A stretch of 64,000 bases of DNA, taken from Anaerohalosphaera lusitana (GTDB lineage: Bacteria > Planctomycetota > Phycisphaerae > Sedimentisphaerales > Anaerohalosphaeraceae). The stretch is taken from positions 4,022,593 through 4,086,592 of the forward strand of contig NZ_CP019791.1 of assembly GCF_002007645.1 (NCBI RefSeq). Reading direction: 5' to 3'. Positions within the stretch are counted from its first letter, which is position 1, and each line of letters opens with the position of its first letter. The translations under genes were made by a program, and so were the position numbers. Of this stretch, positions 63,811-64,000 are shown piece by piece. Under the pieces are notes generated by a model. The model was not told the DNA's origin, ran no database searches, and saw only the letters and a list, made by a program, of their open reading frames with translations.

Positions 63811-64000
63811 ATGAAAGTTGCAGTATTCAGTACGAAGCCTTATGACCAGAGATATTTTAGCAATACCAATGATGGTTTTGGTCATGAGTTTACGTTTTTT
63901 GAAGAGAAGCTGGACATGAATACCGTTCGGCTCGCTAACGGGCACGGGGGTGTTTGTGTTTTTGTCAACGATGTGCTCGACCGGGATGTGCTGAAGCAGC
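63811..64000 (+). CDS. ldhA: D-lactate dehydrogenase-like 2-hydroxyacid dehydrogenase, 5' part
   Basis: The first 63 codons of a gene that runs off the window: VAVFSTKPYDQRYFSNTNDGFGHEFTFFEEKLDMNTVRLANGHGGVCVFVNDVLDRDVL. This follows the N-terminus of fermentative D-lactate dehydrogenase (LdhA): AVYSTKQYD..., FG.E..F...L...T...A.G...VC.FVND. The NAD-binding domain is outside the window, so another 2-hydroxyacid dehydrogenase is possible. AAAGGAG lies six bases upstream of the ATG. It would reduce pyruvate to D-lactate. Confidence 0.8.
   Translation, partial: MKVAVFSTKPYDQRYFSNTNDGFGHEFTFFEEKLDMNTVRLANGHGGVCVFVNDVLDRDVLKQ

Overview
The window reads as part of a chromosome of a Gram-negative, peptidoglycan-containing bacterium, most likely a member of Planctomycetota, class Phycisphaerae. 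This placement is an inference. It rests on an LpxB gene (outer membrane with lipid A), an AsmA-like protein, a PEP-CTERM protein, a degenerate H-X9-DG-type pseudopilin, ECF sigma factors paired with membrane anti-sigma-like proteins, a twin-arginine Gfo/Idh/MocA-DUF1080 fusion, and a sodium symporter with its small accessory protein. No rRNA, prophage or CRISPR array was seen.

Layout. 1-9000: a LysE-type exporter, then on the minus strand the translation cluster rpsB-tsf-pyrH-frr (with a strong terminator between tsf and pyrH), followed by an AsmA-like and a YihY-like membrane protein. 9100-14640: two tandem, paralogous ECF sigma/anti-sigma cassettes; in the second, the anti-sigma-like part is the N-terminus of a 1173-residue protein with carboxypeptidase-regulatory-like repeats and a cysteine-less thioredoxin-like end. 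14800-24050: MscS channel, lpxB, an Lnt-like nitrilase and a MarR regulator that share a 16-bp palindrome, a pseudopilin-like protein, a glycosyltransferase, truA and asd. 24250-30050: a plus-strand run of a thioredoxin-like protein, a photolyase-related protein, a small unknown, a fatty-acid hydroxylase, a queuosine-tRNA mannosyltransferase-like protein and a U32 peptidase-family protein. 30045-34800: a nitroreductase and the wall cluster murC-murB-ddl-ftsQ-like. 35204-44195: rsmG, tRNA-Thr(TGT), argB-argD-argF-rdgB, a YbaK-like deacylase, topA and a lone GroES-like protein.

44350-64000 is more accessory. It holds a complete IS630-family element with a TA duplication, a PEP-CTERM protein, a PAP2 phosphatase, guaA-guaB-hisA, a symporter/porin operon, an amidohydrolase, a REP-associated tyrosine transposase (RAYT) with flanking repeats, a truncated RHS gene carrying an in-frame 165-bp MITE-like insertion, a FAD-dependent lipoprotein oxidoreductase divergent from an exported Gfo/Idh/MocA-DUF1080 fusion, and the start of an ldhA-like gene. 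A ~75-bp intergenic repeat occurs three times here (51472, 56594, 63538).

The genes point to an envelope-rich heterotroph that degrades glycans outside the cytoplasm, makes its own arginine, histidine, GMP and aspartate-family amino acids, and has a regulatory layer of ECF sigma factors. The most unusual items are the giant anti-sigma fusion, the MITE-in-RHS/RAYT locus with its 27-bp RHS scar, the three-copy structured repeat, the MarR/Lnt palindrome pair and the symporter with an extramembrane insert.
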